This document shows, piece by piece, positions 61,219 through 64,000 of a stretch of 64,000 nt of DNA. A program made the translations under genes and the position numbers. This stretch comes from Cyclina sinensis (Eukaryota > Mollusca > Bivalvia > Venerida > Veneridae). Where the stretch lies: the NCBI GenBank assembly GCA_012932295.1, contig JAAONU010000009.1:9155535-9219534 (forward strand), read 5' to 3'. Every line of letters starts with the position of its first letter. Positions within the stretch are counted from its first letter, which is position 1. Under the pieces are notes generated by a model, which was given only the letters and a program-made list of their open reading frames with translations, ran no database searches and was not told the origin of the DNA.

Positions 61219-61409
61219 AAATGCCACAAGATGATATCAACTTTATAATGACCACTAAGCCAACTATGACCATTGAACAGCGAGGGGATAAAGTGTTTCA
61301 CAGAACAGAGCTCCAGGAGGGCGTGGTCCATGATTTAACATACAAACTTGACGACAAGGGCATTGTGGCTAAGGACGACAAGAATGTCCCACCAGTCTTT
61401 CATAATAAA
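61219..61409 (+). CDS. FABP, exon 2
   Basis: 191 bp. The acceptor CTCTTTTTTAG is followed by two bases that complete a Lys codon, then 63 codons, ending at AAA|GTAAGT in phase 0. The segment (INFIMTTKPTMTIEQRGDKV) aligns by eye with the FABP helix-turn and strands B-C, where 'TKPT-x-I-x-x-x-GD' is the usual pattern. It continues HRTELQEGVVHDLTYKLDD in the place of strands D-E. It is about five residues longer than the usual exon 2. An ORF reading on past 61409 to 61490 is intron read-through. Confidence 0.9.
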
Positions 61410-62327
61410 GTAAGTATAGTTGGGGATACTGTATTCCTACTTCACAAGAACATAAGTTATATATGTGCATATACACAACTGAAATACTGATATAGGAATT
61501 AGCCTCAGATCTGACGTCATTAGTTATTCTCCCGAGTTTGTCCGAGAAGTCAATGCATAATTAGAAGACCCCAGTCAGTACATATGAAGTCACATATAAC
61601 GAGATAGCTGGTAGCAAGGAAAACAAAACATATAATAATTCATTTCAATTTCTCAGAAATCAGTGGTCTACGTCATGAAAATTGTATGAGCTCTGTAGAA
61701 ATACAATGTATACGTATGATAAGGGTTACTACACTGGAGATTTTGTAAAGTAAAACCATTGCTTTCACAAACTTCTATTTGCATATTGGTTAGCTTTAGA
61801 CCCGATATTTTTCATTAAAAATAGCGTTAAATGGCCATAGTCAAATGCCTTGACATTACTCTGTGTTTAGAGGCTTCATTTAGGTTGTCATTCACACCAG
61901 AAATAATTTACATCAAAAAAGTTCGGTGTCCAAGACCGACGTCACGCCAAAAAAAGGCACTTGGATATCATTTATGAATGTCTTTTTCTCAACATATTGT
62001 AACAAATAAAATATGATATTGTGTTATTTGTAGTGTGTTGAGTATCAACACGACGCACATGCTTCGGAACCCTTTATACATTTTGCATTTTGTCACAGCT
62101 TTTAACTAATTGTCCTGCCTTACGACGATCAGTATGTAAGAATGAACATTAACAGCTGTGTTTTCAAACCGACCTCGTCTCTGAGTCGTTTTCTAGTTAT
62201 ATAATAATAGCCGTAAGGTATGACATTAAGATAAATTTACGAGCATGTCTAGGGACCGAATTATTAGTACCTGTGATATTTTAAATATCACTATATAATA
62301 TCAATTATGAATTTTTGTCATTTTAAG
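61410..62327 (+). other. FABP intron 2
   Basis: 918-bp GT-AG intron (GTAAGT ... TCATTTTAAG). No repeat or exon was recognised. Confidence 0.8.
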
Positions 62328-62444
62328 GTTGATGTTAATTTCGATGGTGCCAAGTTAAACTTCGCCATCACATCTCAACTAGAAGGTTCGAGAAAAGTTG
62401 ACACGTTCGTTACAATGTATGTTAAAGATGGCGAGCTAGTAACG
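62328..62444 (+). CDS. FABP, exon 3
   Basis: 117 bp, 39 codons, phase 0 at both ends; acceptor TCATTTTAAG and donor ACG|GTAAGC. The peptide VDVNFDGAKLNFAITSQLEG ... MYVKDGELVT covers the strands that usually read 'DG-x-K-L ... DG-x-L'. Phase and position match the third exon of FABP genes, somewhat longer than the usual ~34 codons. Alternation of polar and hydrophobic residues fits a beta-barrel. Confidence 0.9.
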
Positions 62445-62824
62445 GTAAGCACAAAGTACAATGTCTGTGAAGATTTCTTCTGATTGTTGAATTGGGACTG
62501 TGTGTTTTTTGTAACTCACGTTTAAATCTAGCGTGTTTGAGAAAAGGTGTTTGCTTAGTAGAAGTACAAAGTTTGGCTACCACTGACATATTTCGAATCA
62601 TGTGTCTTCCTTTTTCATTTTTTTCGTCACGAGAACTGTTTGAAACACAGGTGCTCGGCGCGTTGATTGGTCAGTAAACTGCAGTATTTTTTCATCTAAA
62701 ATAGGTTAAACTATCTATTATATGACTGTCATACAATTTTCTTCTCTTCCCAAAAAAATATATATATGGTACATATGAAACATAGGAACCGAAGTAAATA
62801 ATGTAGGATTCAAGAATCTGTGTC

Positions 62825-63345
62825 CCCCGGGGTCAGTTCCCAAGGCAAAGGGTGGGCGTGGTTCGCCATGGTATCTGTAAATTAACTGAAATACTTCAGG
62901 TGCGAAACCTTACTCCTGGTTTATATTCCTGTAAAGTGTTACGACCCTGGGAGCTATAGTGTTGGCAGAGTGTGTGACACAAACTTTTTGGCAGCTTTTC
63001 TCACTAAATCAAGAGCCATAACTCTGTTCTCCCTGTAAGGAGGGAGACGAAAACCCTTTGCGCTCAATTTCATTTGCTGATCTATATCCCTGTGAAGTTT
63101 CACGATCGCAAGTCTAATAGTGTTTGCTGAGCGCACGACACAAACGTTTTTGACTAAATTAGGTGCCATAACCCCGCTTTCCCTGGATGGAGGGACACGA
63201 AAAACCCCAGTTGCGCAACTTCACTTGCTGATCTATATCTCTGTGAAGTTTAATGACCCTCGGCAGAGGCGCGCGACACAAACTTTCGGATAGACTGACA
63301 AGGGCAAATCTAAGTGCCCCGCTAGCGGGGGCACAAAAATATAAG
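62825..63345 (+). mobile_element. Dispersed repeat with units and GC-rich 3' hairpin
   Basis: Three units of about 110-130 bp ('GATCTATAT(C/T)(C/T)CTGTGAAGTTT', '(G/C)ACACAAACTTT') start after GGGGTCAGTTCCC. The end at 63315-63340 has a strong hairpin, GTGCCCC-GCTAGC-GGGGGCAC, followed by AAAAATA. It follows the tandem-core plus terminal-hairpin layout of the other dispersed repeats here, but lacks an ACGG tract (only GATAGACTGACAAGG). Confidence 0.65.
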
Positions 63346-63689
63346 TTAGCGAAAGTTTATCAAATTCTCAGGTGGTAACAGCAGTAGGCTAGGAACCTCT
63401 ATCATTGAGAAGTATAGTCTTAACAGCGCCAAATTCATAGGGACAAGCCTTTTTGCCGTGAACCAAACGAAAGAGTAACACGAGAATCTTGCTTAAATGC
63501 CAAATAACTAGAAAAAATATTCAGCATTCATTTAGATTTTAAAATATAATTATATTTCACGAACTGGATTATAAACTGAAGGCATCCAACATTGGGTTTG
63601 TGTACCAGTACCATGCGTTCCCTCATAGCCTTCATACATTGAACTTCGGTTCAACGTATCATCAAATGCAAATAATCAAATTGTTCGCG

Positions 63690-63745
63690 GAAAAGCCAGA
63701 AATCGAACCACTGGATTGTATTAGTTAAGCGCGTTACAGCTACAA
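63690..63745 (-). mobile_element. Possible tRNA-like SINE remnant
   Basis: The minus strand reads GTAGCTGTAACGCGCTTAAC ... CCAGTGGTTCGATTTCTGG, with a B-box-like GGTTCGATTTC and a weak A box. It is too degraded to be a tRNA gene. Confidence 0.35.
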
Positions 63746-63826
63746 GTATATCACATATCAGCTTCGTCCTGACAATTTCATCTCTTTATGCTTTTTTTAT
63801 TCAAGTATGCATTTGTCTAATTGCAG

Positions 63827-63901
63827 GATACCAGTCCACTGAAGAGTAATGGTGAGCCGGATACCAACACTGTGGGAAAAAGAATATACAAAAAGAAATA
63901 A
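63827..63901 (+). CDS. FABP, exon 4 and stop
   Basis: 75 bp including TAA; acceptor CTAATTGCAG, phase 0. It encodes DTSPLKSNGEPDTNTVGKRI + YKKK. The R-x-Y at residues 149 and 151 is the conserved carboxylate-binding pair at the end of the FABP barrel. The full protein is 154 residues against about 132 for typical FABPs, the extra length being spread over exons 2-4. The family binds fatty acids or other small lipids in the cytosol; this protein's ligand cannot be told from sequence. No AATAAA is seen in the remaining 99 bases. Confidence 0.9.
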   Translation, partial: DTSPLKSNGEPDTNTVGKRIYKKK

Positions 63902-64000
63902 CGACTACCGTAACTCAGAAGATTAAAAAATATAAATAATCAATTGAATCTTCATTTTGTCGGGGGTGGGGGAAAATGTGATCACCAGTTTATACGTTTT

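Larger units (their letters stand above)
62445..63826 (+). other. FABP intron 3
   Basis: 1382-bp GT-AG intron (GTAAGC ... CTAATTGCAG). It contains a dispersed element (62825-63345) and a possible SINE remnant (63690-63745). Confidence 0.8.

Overview
This is an animal nuclear window, most likely from a heterodont (veneroid-type) bivalve mollusc. The evidence is an AT-rich background, GT-AG spliced genes with long introns, and many dispersed repeats that carry tandem cores followed by ACGG/ACAG microsatellites and a 3' hairpin, as in bivalve 'pearl'-type elements. The species call is inference. There are no operons, CRISPR arrays or bacterial features.

Two protein-coding genes can be supported. 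(1) A minus-strand gene occupies about 7.0-18.3 kb and probably starts further right. It has one 3.67-kb exon (14583-18251) and four smaller exons (11704-11829, 8271-8430, 7654-7790, 7040-7279) whose splice sites and phases join without conflict. Its 3' end lies beyond the left edge or was not recognised. The product is a long, Ser/Asn/Lys-rich, probably disordered protein with one small Cys cluster; I do not recognise the family. The large exon changes frame three times, each by one extra base at a three-base homopolymer. (2) A plus-strand four-exon fatty-acid-binding-protein (FABP/iLBP) gene occupies 59543-63901. Its intron phases are the family's canonical 1, 0, 0, and the predicted protein is 154 residues.

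The rest is intronic or intergenic DNA packed with repeats. From left to right: a 144-bp-core element (1-1352); a 43-bp satellite (1353-1445 and 3726-6395) split by a composite element (1446-3725); the introns of gene 1 with a 42-bp array and dispersed elements; a 57-bp array of about 39 units (23150-25376); a 301-bp terminal-inverted-repeat element (25517-25817); arrays of 51, about 20 and 93 bp; a 146-bp array in a dispersed element (31920-32640); a 916-bp DNA element with 8-bp target duplication (33259-34174) and a truncated inverted copy (35436-36394); a 66-bp array (38570-39893); tRNA-derived SINEs and tandem-core elements (42.8-45.9 kb and 48.3-50.2 kb); arrays of 48 and 49 bp; and a small inverted-repeat element (54467-54662).

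The right end is a cluster of DNA transposons around the FABP gene. A dead Tc1/mariner copy (56806-58193) is followed by a 598-bp TA-flanked element made almost wholly of CGCGAC-type words (58828-59425), which ends 117 bp before the FABP start codon. FABP intron 1 holds a 27-bp array and a 692-bp foldback element with a 9-bp flanking duplication, built from iterated GGGGATTTTGTCC words (60372-61063). The two genes show no functional link. The main interest is the unusual non-autonomous elements and the triple frame change.
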